From assembly GCF_900106955.1 (NCBI RefSeq), contig NZ_FNNI01000002.1, positions 124,001 to 188,000 of the forward strand: DNA of 64,000 nucleotides. The letters run 5' to 3'. How positions within the stretch are numbered: position 1 is the stretch's first letter; every line of letters starts with the position of its first letter. The notes beneath the pieces are model-generated. The model had not been told where the DNA came from and did no database searches. It saw only the letters and a list, made by a program, of their open reading frames with translations. Shown one piece after another: positions 46,803 to 55,241 of this stretch. Position numbers and translations under genes: made by a program. The stretch comes from Aidingimonas halophila (lineage in GTDB: Bacteria; Pseudomonadota; Gammaproteobacteria; Pseudomonadales; Halomonadaceae).

Positions 46803-47675
46803 TCAGCGAAACCGCCGCTGACTGAGCAACTGTCGTACCAATGGGCCCAGGATCAGCTCCATTGCCAGCGAAAGGCGCGAACCGGGCACTACCAGTGTGT
46901 GGGGCCGACTCATGAAAGCATCCTGGATCATCGCCAGCAAATAAGGGAAATCCACGGTCGACGGATCGCGAAAACGCACCACGACGAACGATTCGGCATC
47001 GGTCGGGATATCCTGGACTTCAAACGGATTGGACGTATCCACGGTTGGTACACGCTGGAAATTGATATGGGAACGTGAGAACTGTGGCTGGATATAGCGC
47101 ACATAGTCGTGCATGCGCCCCAGGATCGTATCGATTACCGCTTCCTGGGAGTAGCCTCGCAGCTTGGTATCGCGATCGATCTTCTGTATCCACTCCAGAT
47201 TCATCGTCGGCGCGACACCCACCAGCAGGTCGACGTGACGTGCGATATCGTGATCGGCGGTCACCAGGCCGCCATGCAATCCCTCGTAGAACAGCAGGTC
47301 GGTACCACATGGCAAGGACTGCCAATCGGTGAAGGTGCCGACCTGATGCCCCCCTTCTACCAAGCGGCGGTCTTCAGCATGCACATAATGACGGTAGGTT
47401 CCGGTACCGTGCTCACCATATTCCTGGAACAAGGCCTCAAGCCGATCCAGTAAATTGGCCTCGACAGCAAAATGCGAAAGCTCATCCTTGCGCTCGGGTT
47501 CCTCGCGGAAGATTCGCGCCAGCTCGTCCTTGGTATAGCGATGGAAGGCATCGCCATCGACGAAAGCGGCATGAACGTCCTCGCGAGCGAACATACGCTC
47601 GAATGTGCGCCTGACCGTCGTGGTGCCGGCGCCCGACGAGCCGGTCACGGCAATGACCGGATATTCGCGCGACAT
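46803..47675 (-). CDS. prkB: Phosphoribulokinase-like protein (PrkB type)
   Basis: P-loop kinase of the phosphoribulokinase/uridine kinase family, 290 residues. The P-loop reads GSSGAGTTTV at residues 12-21; VDGDAFHRY and LLFYEGLHGGL are other family blocks. Length equals the orphan PrkB of E. coli and Pseudomonas. No Rubisco gene or Calvin-cycle partner is visible, so carbon fixation should not be inferred; the true substrate of this orphan group is not known to me. AGGGG precedes the ATG. Confidence 0.88.
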   Translation of the reverse strand: MSREYPVIAVTGSSGAGTTTVRRTFERMFAREDVHAAFVDGDAFHRYTKDELARIFREEPERKDELSHFAVEANLLDRLEALFQEYGEHGTGTYRHYVHAEDRRLVEGGHQVGTFTDWQSLPCGTDLLFYEGLHGGLVTADHDIARHVDLLVGVAPTMNLEWIQKIDRDTKLRGYSQEAVIDTILGRMHDYVRYIQPQFSRSHINFQRVPTVDTSNPFEVQDIPTDAESFVVVRFRDPSTVDFPYLLAMIQDAFMSRPHTLVVPGSRLSLAMELILGPLVRQLLSQRRFR

Positions 47676-47720
47676 TCTAACGCCCCTTCATCTGCATAAC
47701 GGTGTCTCCGTAACCTTCGA

Positions 47721-49007
47721 TCAGGCCTGACGTGCAATGGCCCGATGAGCGATATCCCGACGATAATGTACGTCAGGCCAGGAGATGGCATCAGCCCCGT
47801 GATAGGCAAGATCACGAGCCTCGGATACACTCTCTCCCAAGGCCGTCACACATAGCACGCGCCCCCCACTGGTGACGACCCGACCTTGGTCGTCTTGCGA
47901 CGTGCCGGCGTGGAAGACGCGACACCCCGCGGCTTCTGCAGCTTCCAGACCATTGATGGGGTCGCCCTTGCGGTAGCTACCGGGATACCCCCCCGCTGCC
48001 AGCACCACACCGACGGCGGCACGGGTATCCCAATCACACCGACAACCCGCCAACTCACCGCGAGCGCCGGCAAGGCACAGCGACGCTAGATCCGATGTCA
48101 GACGCAGCATGATGGGCTGAGTCTCGGGATCACCGAACCGACAGTTGTACTCGATGACCTTGGGCATGCCATCCGCCGTGATCATCAAACCGGCATACAG
48201 AAACCCGGTGTAGGGGTGCCCATCGGCTGCCATGCTCTCCACCGTGGGCCGAATCACGTCCTCCATGATGCGTCGATGCACCTCATCGGTCACCACCGGA
48301 GCTGGAGAATACGCGCCCATTCCGCCGGTATTGGCCCCTTGATCATTGTCCAGAGCGCGCTTGTGGTCCTGGCTGGTGGCCATGGGAAGGATGGTGCCGC
48401 CATCAACCATGGCGATAAAGCTGGCCTCTTCCCCTTCCAGAAACTCCTCGATCACGACGCGGGCACCGGCATCGCCGAAGGCGTTGTCTTCCAGCATGTC
48501 ACGCACTGCAGCCTCGGCCTGAGACTCGCTCGTCGCCACGATCACGCCCTTTCCGGCCGCCAAGCCATCCGCCTTGATAACAATAGGGGTCCCCTTGCGG
48601 GCGAGATACTCAAGCGCCGGGGTCAATTCAGTGAAGGTGGCATAGTCGGCCGTGGGGATTCGATGGCGTGCCAGGAAATCCTTGGCGAACGACTTGGACC
48701 CCTCGAGCTGGGCAGCCGCACGGGTCGGCCCGAAAATGGTCAGTCCGGCCGCCTGGAAACGATCCACCACACCAGCCACAAGCGGGGCTTCGGGCCCGAC
48801 AATGGTCAGGTCGATAGACTCGTCGCGAGCGAAGGTTTCCAGCTCCGCGATCGACTCGGCCCCGATCGCGACATTGACAATGCCCGGCTCCCGTGCCGTT
48901 CCCGCATTTCCCGGTGCCACATAGACACGAGTGACTCGCGGCGACTGTGCCACTTTCCAAGCCAACGCATGCTCGCGGCCGCCGCCGCCGATGATCAGAA
49001 CCTTCAT
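47721..49007 (-). CDS. purD: Phosphoribosylamine--glycine ligase
   Basis: ATP-grasp enzyme of purine synthesis, joining glycine to phosphoribosylamine. The 428 residues start with MKVLIIGGGGREHALAWK; VIKADGLAAGKGV and IEEFLEGEEASF are ATP-grasp blocks, and YAGLMITADGMPKVIEYNCRFGDPE contains the metal-binding Glu and Asn (given here in part: VIEYNCRFGDPE). Length is standard. AAGGG precedes the ATG. Unlike many gammaproteobacteria, purH is not directly adjacent here. Confidence 0.97.
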   Translation of the reverse strand: MKVLIIGGGGREHALAWKVAQSPRVTRVYVAPGNAGTAREPGIVNVAIGAESIAELETFARDESIDLTIVGPEAPLVAGVVDRFQAAGLTIFGPTRAAAQLEGSKSFAKDFLARHRIPTADYATFTELTPALEYLARKGTPIVIKADGLAAGKGVIVATSESQAEAAVRDMLEDNAFGDAGARVVIEEFLEGEEASFIAMVDGGTILPMATSQDHKRALDNDQGANTGGMGAYSPAPVVTDEVHRRIMEDVIRPTVESMAADGHPYTGFLYAGLMITADGMPKVIEYNCRFGDPETQPIMLRLTSDLASLCLAGARGELAGCRCDWDTRAAVGVVLAAGGYPGSYRKGDPINGLEAAEAAGCRVFHAGTSQDDQGRVVTSGGRVLCVTALGESVSEARDLAYHGADAISWPDVHYRRDIAHRAIARQA

Positions 49008-49046
49008 CCGAAACCCTTGCTACTGTTCGACACTGGTATGGAAAAG

Positions 49047-49071
49047 CCGGGTATTATGCCAGAAAACCCGG
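49047..49071 (-). terminator. Possible terminator after phaR
   Basis: Arms CCGGGT and ACCCGG with a 13-base loop, followed by CTTTTCC on the minus strand, 63 bases past the phaR stop and 40 bases before purD. Confidence 0.4.
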
Positions 49072-49133
49072 GCCACTGCGCGCGTGCGACACCGCGCCAC
49101 CGTCTGCAGTTCGGGGACCATCAGACTCACACG

Positions 49134-49586
49134 TCACGACTTGTCATCATCGTCCTGATCGGGGCGCTGATTGAAGGTCTTCTGCCAGAAGCGCATGTTT
49201 TCCTCAGCCAGCTCTCGCATCACCTCCATGGGAGAGTTCCGCATGGCCTGCTGCCACTGGTCCTGCATACGCTCCTGTTGCTCCAGCATCAATCGTGTGC
49301 CCTGTTCGAGATAGTGTGCCAGCGGCAGAGGCTGGGACATGGCATAGACACGGATCAATTGCTGCAGAAGGTCGTTGGAGAACACCTCGGCTTCACTGTC
49401 GGCCTGCTCCTGTTCGATAATGATCGACAATAGAATGGTCCGGGTCAGGTCCTCGCCGCTTTTCGCATCTTCGACCCGGAACGGTACCTCGTCGAGTATC
49501 AGACGTCTCAAATCCTCGAGGGTTACATAGCGACTCTGTTCGGTATCATAGAGTCTACGGTTGGCATATTTGCGAATCACGCGCAC
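49134..49586 (-). CDS. phaR: PHA synthesis repressor PhaR
   Basis: DNA- and granule-binding repressor of polyhydroxyalkanoate genes. I start at GTG 49586, seven bases after AGGAG, because it yields the canonical N-terminus MRVIRKYANRRLYDTEQSRY; the longer open frame runs antisense into rsmE. The 150-residue protein has the PHB/PHA accumulation DNA-binding domain (about 1-60) and a PHB_acc domain with FSNDLLQQLIRVYA and PLAHYLEQG. Ends in an acidic tail. No PHA synthase lies nearby, so its targets are elsewhere. Confidence 0.9.
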   Translation of the reverse strand: MRVIRKYANRRLYDTEQSRYVTLEDLRRLILDEVPFRVEDAKSGEDLTRTILLSIIIEQEQADSEAEVFSNDLLQQLIRVYAMSQPLPLAHYLEQGTRLMLEQQERMQDQWQQAMRNSPMEVMRELAEENMRFWQKTFNQRPDQDDDDKS

Positions 49587-49686
49587 GGCGCCGCTCCTAT
49601 TATCTTCGTTGTTCGAAACTGGCTTGGTTCGGGTATTTTGCACTGCGCCACGCTTCAAGCCAAACCATGTTCTGTCCGAGTCGCCC

Positions 49687-50400
49687 ATGAATCTGATACT
49701 GCTCGATGACACCGACTTCCTTGACCGACACCAGGCGTGTATTCGCGACCCGCGCCGCTTGCAACATCTACACGATGTCCACCACGTCGAGATTGGCGAC
49801 ACCTTGACCCTGGGGCGACGCGAAGGCGGCATCGGACGAGGTCGTTTGACCGAGTTTTCCGGCCAGCGTGCCGTATTCGAATTCGAGGCCCTGGATCAGG
49901 CACCACCGGCGCCTCTGCCAATCGAGCTGATCCTCGCTCTTCCCCGGCCACGAATGCTGGCCCGCACGCTGGAGCATGTCACTGCCTTGGGCGTGAAATC
50001 GATCACCCTGATGCACACACGACGCGTCGAGAAAAGTTATTGGCAATCCCCGGAACTTCACCCGGACAAGATACACCAGCATCTGGTACTGGGACTGGAA
50101 CAGGCACGCGATACCCGTCTTCCTTCGGTCTCCCTGGAGCCACGTTTCAAACCCTTCGTGGAAGATCGGCTTGCAGGCTGGCTCGACGAGCGTCAGGGAC
50201 TATTGGCCCATCCCGGCACGCCGGCACCCTGTCCCCGGGGTATCGAGCACCCCACCATACTGGTCGTGGGCCCGGAGGGCGGTTTCATCGACTACGAGGT
50301 CGACACATTGCTGGATGTCGGCTGCCAGGGCATCCATCTGGGCGAACGTATACTGCGTGTGGAAACCGCAGTCATCGCCCTACTCTCCCGTCTCGCTTGA
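49687..50400 (+). CDS. rsmE: 16S rRNA (uracil-1498-N3)-methyltransferase
   Basis: SPOUT-class methyltransferase acting on U1498 of 16S rRNA. ATG 49687 gives 237 residues, normal length. An N-terminal PUA-like RNA-binding domain is followed by the trefoil-knot domain with VTALGVKSITLMHTRR, ILVVGPEGGFIDYEVD and the C-terminal LGERILRVETAVIALLS. It is divergent from phaR (about 100 bases between the starts) and overlaps the convergent lytic transglycosylase gene by 21 bases. Confidence 0.96.
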   Translation: MNLILLDDTDFLDRHQACIRDPRRLQHLHDVHHVEIGDTLTLGRREGGIGRGRLTEFSGQRAVFEFEALDQAPPAPLPIELILALPRPRMLARTLEHVTALGVKSITLMHTRRVEKSYWQSPELHPDKIHQHLVLGLEQARDTRLPSVSLEPRFKPFVEDRLAGWLDERQGLLAHPGTPAPCPRGIEHPTILVVGPEGGFIDYEVDTLLDVGCQGIHLGERILRVETAVIALLSRLA

Positions 50401-51714
50401 CCGATCACGCAATCTCTCGAGTAGACGTTGAGTCGCGAATCCGTCAGGTGTTTCTCCGATACGCCGCTGGAAATCACGCAGTCCCTTCCGCGTATTGGGG
50501 CCGAGCACGCCATCCGGTGTGCCGGCATCGTGACCAAGGCGGTTGAGCAATCGCTGCATGTCACGCACATCTTGCCGTGACAGTGGCTGCTCATGGCGTG
50601 GCCAGGACTGTTCTATGCCGCTTTCACCCGCGATCCGTTGCGACAGCACACCGACCGCCAGCGCATAACTGGTGGCATTGTTGTAACGCAGGATGGCACG
50701 AAAATTGGGACCGACCATGAACGCCGGCCCCTCGGCACCGGCAGGGATCAGCAGGGAGGCCTCGCTGAGATCGGGCAGAGACTCGCCCTCTAAAGGACGG
50801 ACCCCGGAAGACGCCCACTCCCCACTGGAACGACGAGTATCCGATCCCGCCAAGGCATAGTCAAAATCACTGTCCAGCGCCACCTCCACCCCCCAGGGTT
50901 CGCCGGAACGCCAACCGGCCTCGTCGAGGTAGTGAGCCGTCGATGCCAAGACATCTGGGATACTGTTCCAGATATCGCGACGTCCGTCCTCATCGGCATC
51001 CACGGCATAGCGCTCGAAACTCGTCGGCAGGAATTGAGTATGCCCCATGGCACCGGCCCAGGAACCACGCATCTGTTGTGGTTCGATATCACCGCGCTGA
51101 AGGATACGCAACGCCGACATCAGTTCACGGCGAGCAAACTCGGGACGTCGACCGTCATAGGCCAGGGTTGCCAACGCCTCAACAGTGGAAAAGTCGCCAA
51201 AATTGCCACCGTAATTGCTTTCGATCCCCCAGATCGCGACGATGATCTCGGCAGGCACACCATAACGCTGCTCGACGCGCCTTGCGGTATTGCGGTACTC
51301 GGCCAGACGCTCGCGACCGCTCTCGACGCGTGTCTCAGACACGGCGCTATCCAGATAATCCCATATCGGACGTACGAATTCGGGCTGCGAACGGTCGAGC
51401 TCCACGACCCGTGGTTGATACCTTGCCGTATCAAAAGCCTCAGACAGGACAGGCTCGTCGATCCCTTCCCGGGCCGCCTCCAGTCGGAACGCGGCAACCC
51501 AGGAATCGAAATCCTCGGCCGCGTCGACATCATCGCCACTCTCCTCCGCTGTCTCACCCTCCTCTGTCGCGGCCTCCGTCGACGGTGAAGCGTCGCCGGA
51601 AACGACGGCATCCTCATCCGCGCCGGCGTCTTCCCGCGCCAGCGTCTGGCAGCCGATCAACCCCACACATAGGGCCAATGCAAGCACCGCATGGCGTATG
51701 ATCATCCTTGTCAT
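50380..51714 (-). CDS. Lytic murein transglycosylase (MltB-like), lipoprotein
   Basis: Membrane-bound enzyme that cleaves peptidoglycan to 1,6-anhydro products. The 444 residues begin with a lipoprotein signal (LCVGLIGC, lipid-modified Cys22) and a long acidic Asp/Glu linker to about residue 68. The SLT_2 domain follows at about 70-365, with ESNYGGNFGDFSTVEALATL containing the catalytic Glu (short form ESNYGGNFG) and SWAGAMGHTQFLPTSFERYA split as SWAGAMGHTQFLP; a peptidoglycan-binding_1 domain ends the protein (DAGTPDGVLGPNTRKGLRDF). Its ATG overlaps the mrpG stop, so it is coupled to the Mrp operon. Confidence 0.93.
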   Translation of the reverse strand: MTRMIIRHAVLALALCVGLIGCQTLAREDAGADEDAVVSGDASPSTEAATEEGETAEESGDDVDAAEDFDSWVAAFRLEAAREGIDEPVLSEAFDTARYQPRVVELDRSQPEFVRPIWDYLDSAVSETRVESGRERLAEYRNTARRVEQRYGVPAEIIVAIWGIESNYGGNFGDFSTVEALATLAYDGRRPEFARRELMSALRILQRGDIEPQQMRGSWAGAMGHTQFLPTSFERYAVDADEDGRRDIWNSIPDVLASTAHYLDEAGWRSGEPWGVEVALDSDFDYALAGSDTRRSSGEWASSGVRPLEGESLPDLSEASLLIPAGAEGPAFMVGPNFRAILRYNNATSYALAVGVLSQRIAGESGIEQSWPRHEQPLSRQDVRDMQRLLNRLGHDAGTPDGVLGPNTRKGLRDFQRRIGETPDGFATQRLLERLRDRSSETGE

Positions 51715-52169
51715 CCCGATTGTTGGCTGGAAGTCTCTTCGTCGTCCGACGAATCAGTCGTTTGCGTTTGGGCGGGATCAATTACCATCCCACCTTCAAC
51801 GAGCTCATCGCCCTCGAGACCGCTCCTCAGCTCATGGGTAATGGGGTCGTAATGCGGTCGGAGCTCGTCCTTGATCGTACCATTCCACAGGCGTGACCCC
51901 ACGAAATATCCGGCTCGACCGATGACATGGGCTGCCACGGGAGCGGTCATCAGCAGGAACAGAATCACACCGAATGCCCTGGCCACGACGGCAACCTGAG
52001 CAAAATGCAACGCCACGGCGACCATGACCATGGCCACCCCTAACGTCGCCGCCTTGGTGGTGGCATGGAGCCGGGTCAATAGATCCGGCAAGCGCAGTAG
52101 ACCCACGACGGCAAGCAGCATGAAGGATGCCCCCGTGAGCATCAGGATGCTCTTGAGTACGTCAATCAT
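51711..52169 (-). CDS. mrpG: Mrp antiporter subunit G (operon 1)
   Basis: Small membrane subunit of the Mrp/Mnh cation/proton antiporter. ATG 52169 with GAGGAGG upstream gives 152 residues: three membrane segments in the first 90 residues (GASFMLLAVVGLLRLPDLLTRLH is the signature start, cited here as VVGLLRLPDLLTRLH), then a hydrophilic C-terminal extension of about 50 residues rich in Asp, Glu, Ser and Thr that many MrpG lack. It overlaps mrpF by eight bases upstream and the transglycosylase gene by ATGA downstream. Confidence 0.93.
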   Translation of the reverse strand: MIDVLKSILMLTGASFMLLAVVGLLRLPDLLTRLHATTKAATLGVAMVMVAVALHFAQVAVVARAFGVILFLLMTAPVAAHVIGRAGYFVGSRLWNGTIKDELRPHYDPITHELRSGLEGDELVEGGMVIDPAQTQTTDSSDDEETSSQQSG

Positions 52170-52431
52170 CTCGCGGCCCTCCTCGCTCCAGGAAGCGAGC
52201 GAAACCAATGGTCGCGAGAAACGCCATCAATGCCATGACGATGGTGACATCCAGGAAACTGGCAACATCCGTGGCAATGGCAATGACGCCGATGATCCCT
52301 ACGATCAATGTCGACAACAACTCCAGTGCAACGACACGATCGGGAAGCGAGGGTCCCATGACAAGACGAATGAACGCCAAGCACAACGAGACGGCCATCA
52401 TCACGAGCGTTATGGTGATCACGATATCCAA
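52162..52431 (-). CDS. mrpF: Mrp antiporter subunit F (operon 1)
   Basis: Three-TM subunit, 89 residues. The best start is TTG 52431, which sits right after GGAGGAG and gives the normal MrpF length; the GTG three codons later is the alternative. Signature: FIRLVMGPSLPDRVVALELLS and FLDVTIVMALMAFLATIGFA (shown as GPSLPDRVVALE and MALMAFLATIGFA). The upstream open frame before the TTG overlaps mrpE in another frame and is not coding. Thirty-one bases separate it from mrpE. Confidence 0.92.
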   Translation of the reverse strand: MDIVITITLVMMAVSLCLAFIRLVMGPSLPDRVVALELLSTLIVGIIGVIAIATDVASFLDVTIVMALMAFLATIGFARFLERGGPRDD

Positions 52432-52462
52432 ACGACTCCTCCAAGCGATGCCAGTGGTCGAT

Positions 52463-52936
52463 TTACCGGAACAGCGCCAGGGCTCGGCGCTCCATCTCGG
52501 CAAGGCTTTGACGCAGTTCCTCTTCGTCATCAAGGAACATGGCATGGATGTACAGCACCCGACGATCATCCGATACGTCCAGACTCAAGGTCCCCGGTGT
52601 CAACGATACGAGGTTGGCAACGAATGCGATTTCCACCTCCGTGCGCGCTCGAAGCGGCATGGCGATGACCCCGGGCTTCATGTACCAGGGCGGCGTCAAT
52701 ATATCGAAAGCGACTCGCAGATTGGCCTTGATCAATTCACTCAGGAAAAAGCCCACGAACATGATCAATCGGGGAACACGTTGCGCATAACCATCCAGCA
52801 CCTCGACCTGTGATTGGATCAAGGCCAGTGTCAGGTACCCGAACACCACCCCGGCGAGCAGATTGAGGCCACTGAAATCGCCGGTCAGGACAACCCAGGC
52901 GAGGGCCAGCAGCAAATTCCAGACCGCCCCAATCAT
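52463..52936 (-). CDS. mrpE: Mrp antiporter subunit E (operon 1)
   Basis: Subunit of 157 residues with two or three N-terminal membrane segments ([21 protein letters not shown]) and a cytoplasmic C-terminal domain. The family hallmark [17 protein letters not shown] is present, followed by [16 protein letters not shown]. Start ATG overlaps the mrpD stop. About 30 percent of positions look shared with the mrpE of the neighbouring operon 2, by eye. Confidence 0.93.
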   Translation of the reverse strand: MIGAVWNLLLALAWVVLTGDFSGLNLLAGVVFGYLTLALIQSQVEVLDGYAQRVPRLIMFVGFFLSELIKANLRVAFDILTPPWYMKPGVIAMPLRARTEVEIAFVANLVSLTPGTLSLDVSDDRRVLYIHAMFLDDEEELRQSLAEMERRALALFR

Positions 52937-54453
52937 GGCGCCACCTCCCCCGAATCGCTCATGACGGCATCAATATAACGCGTCGGATCGAGCAATTGGT
53001 CCGCCGACGCCGACGCCAGCTCGTAAATCGGCTGACCATTGAGACCGATGAATACCGTGCATAACGCCAGCCCCACGATCGGGGCATAGAGCTGCCACAT
53101 CTCGCGCTGGCTGACCGGTGCCAATTCAGGCTCATTCTCTCCCGGTTCTGGTGGCGACTTCCAGAAGACTTCGGCCCAGATCTTGATCATCGAGTAGAGT
53201 GTCAGCAGTCCGACCAGCAAGGCGATGAAAGTGACTCCATAGGCCTCAGCTTCAATGCCCGCACGAATGACGATGAATTTGGCGAAGAATCCTGACAGAG
53301 GCGGCATACCGGCCAGGGACAGTGCAGGTATCAGGAATAGAATCGCCAGCCAGGGATGGGTACGATACAAACCGCCAAGCTTCTTCAGATCATAGCTTCC
53401 CCGCAGGCGATTGACGAAGCCGCTGACCAGGAACAGATTCGTCTTCACGATGATATGGTGCATGATATAGAACACACCGCCGATCAACGCCAAGGGCGTG
53501 AACAGTGCCAATCCCAGGATCATGTAACCGATTTGACTGACGATATGGAAGGACAGGATACGCCGGAACTCGTACTGCGCAGCCGCTCCCAACACCCCGG
53601 ACAACATGGTCAGACCGGCACCCCATACCAGAATTTCATGGGTATATCCCGGGTTCTGGTGAAAGATCAGCGTGAAGACACGAAACAGGGCATAGACCCC
53701 GACCTTGGTCAACAATCCGGCAAACAGCGCCGAAACCGCGACCGGCGGGGTGTGATAGGACGCCGGTAGCCAGAAGAACAGCGGAAAAGCGGCGGCCTTG
53801 ATGCCGAAGGCCACCATGAACATGACTGCCAGGACGTCGATCATGCCGCTCTCTTCGACCTGCGAAAGCCGTTGGGCGATATCCGCCATGTTGAGCGTCC
53901 CGACCATGCCATACAGCAGGCCGACAGCAGACAGAAAAATCACCGACGACAGCAGGTTGAGCGTGACATACTTGATCGCGCCCTCCATCTGCGCCTTTTC
54001 GCTGCCCAGGATCAGCAGCGCAAATGACGCCACCAGCATGACCTCGAACCAGACATAGAGATTGAAGATGTCGCCGGTGAGGAATGCCCCGGCCACACCG
54101 GCCAGCAGCAAGTGCATCAGCGGAAAATAGCCGAAGGCTTCGTGCCCACGACCTATGGTGGCCAAGGAGTACAACGCCACGGCGAAACCGATGATGCCGG
54201 TCAGTACGACCATGATGGCGCCGAACAGATCGGCGACGAGACTGATCCCGAAAGGCGCGGGCCAATCGCCCATCTGCATTACCAGAATTCCGTCGCGACT
54301 CACGGAATGCAGTAGCCATAGACTGGTCAGCAGCAGGGCGCCCGTCCCACCGACGGCTAACAGGCGTTGCGCCAAGCGTAGCCGCCAGAACAGCAGCGAC
54401 GTGGCACCGGCCATCAACGGGATGAGAATGGGGAGTGCGACTTCAGGCCTCAC
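52933..54453 (-). CDS. mrpD: Mrp antiporter subunit D (operon 1)
   Basis: Complex-I NuoN/M-like proton-translocating subunit, 506 residues, 14 predicted membrane segments. The start is GTG 54453, overlapping the mrpC stop (GTGA). Key features: [14 protein letters not shown] with the conserved membrane Glu, [14 protein letters not shown] with the conserved Lys, and [14 protein letters not shown] with the second Lys. These residues form the proton path in related antiporters. Belongs to the seven-gene operon 1. Confidence 0.95.
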   Translation of the reverse strand: MRPEVALPILIPLMAGATSLLFWRLRLAQRLLAVGGTGALLLTSLWLLHSVSRDGILVMQMGDWPAPFGISLVADLFGAIMVVLTGIIGFAVALYSLATIGRGHEAFGYFPLMHLLLAGVAGAFLTGDIFNLYVWFEVMLVASFALLILGSEKAQMEGAIKYVTLNLLSSVIFLSAVGLLYGMVGTLNMADIAQRLSQVEESGMIDVLAVMFMVAFGIKAAAFPLFFWLPASYHTPPVAVSALFAGLLTKVGVYALFRVFTLIFHQNPGYTHEILVWGAGLTMLSGVLGAAAQYEFRRILSFHIVSQIGYMILGLALFTPLALIGGVFYIMHHIIVKTNLFLVSGFVNRLRGSYDLKKLGGLYRTHPWLAILFLIPALSLAGMPPLSGFFAKFIVIRAGIEAEAYGVTFIALLVGLLTLYSMIKIWAEVFWKSPPEPGENEPELAPVSQREMWQLYAPIVGLALCTVFIGLNGQPIYELASASADQLLDPTRYIDAVMSDSGEVAP

Positions 54454-54797
54454 GTGTCGGTATCCTTCATCTTGTCGAGGTCATCCGCCTTGACGATTTC
54501 ATAGGCGCGGCGAATCAATACTACGGCAAAGGAGAGTACTCCGAAGGCAATGACGATCGCCGTCAACACCAACGCCTGTGGCAGCGGGTCTGCGACCTGC
54601 CTCAAGGGCTCACTGGCCCCCTCGGGGATCAAGGGAGGGGCGCCACGCGTCATGCCGGCCGAGGTGAAGATCAGCAGGTTGGCAGCATTGGAGAGCAGCA
54701 TCAGACCGATCACCAGCTTGACGATGGATCGCCGCAACATCATATAAATTGCCGTGGCATAAAGGATGCCGATCACCACGGCCATCAACGGTTCCAT
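54450..54797 (-). CDS. mrpC: Mrp antiporter subunit C (operon 1)
   Basis: NuoK-like subunit of 115 residues with three membrane segments: [34 protein letters not shown], and [17 protein letters not shown], the last being the hallmark of MrpC. AGGGG precedes the ATG. It sits between mrpB (21 bases) and mrpD (overlap). Confidence 0.95.
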   Translation of the reverse strand: MEPLMAVVIGILYATAIYMMLRRSIVKLVIGLMLLSNAANLLIFTSAGMTRGAPPLIPEGASEPLRQVADPLPQALVLTAIVIAFGVLSFAVVLIRRAYEIVKADDLDKMKDTDT

Positions 54798-54818
54798 AAG
54801 CGTCCCCTTCGTTCCGTC

Positions 54819-55241
54819 TCAATCCGGGTCATTTTCCACTAGCGCCACAACGGCCGTCAGCACCGACCCCAGAACCACCAGGTAGACGCCGATATCGAAG
54901 ATCAGCGGCGTCGAAAATTTGTAGTCGATCAGCGGAATCGTCCACCACTGTGCCGTAAAGAATGCCTGATCGTTCCACCAGGCAGGTAGTGTCGACAGCA
55001 CGCCTAGAAACAGTCCCAACCCCACCAGGTCGCGCGGTGAAACGCGTAGCATGGCCCGGGTCGCCGTCAGTCCATAAGCGAACAGATAGAGAGCAAATGC
55101 CCCGGCCGCCACTAACCCTGCAATGAAGCCACCACCAGGCTCGTCGTGGCCTCTCAACAACAGAAACAGCGAGAACAGCAGTTGCAGCGGCATCAATAAC
55201 CGCGCCGCCACACTCAGAATCAATGTCCCTGACTTAACCAT
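54819..55241 (-). CDS. mrpB: Mrp antiporter subunit B (operon 1)
   Basis: Four-TM subunit, 140 residues from ATG 55241 (GAGGAG upstream, overlapping the mrpA stop by eight bases). The MrpB signature is [20 protein letters not shown], followed by [18 protein letters not shown] near the end. In operon 2 the same domain is fused to the end of subunit A. Confidence 0.95.
   Translation of the reverse strand: MVKSGTLILSVAARLLMPLQLLFSLFLLLRGHDEPGGGFIAGLVAAGAFALYLFAYGLTATRAMLRVSPRDLVGLGLFLGVLSTLPAWWNDQAFFTAQWWTIPLIDYKFSTPLIFDIGVYLVVLGSVLTAVVALVENDPD

Noticed and set aside
46803-47675. Calvin-cycle phosphoribulokinase implying CO2 fixation
   Set aside because: The sequence matches the orphan PrkB type found in heterotrophs; no Rubisco or other cycle gene is present.
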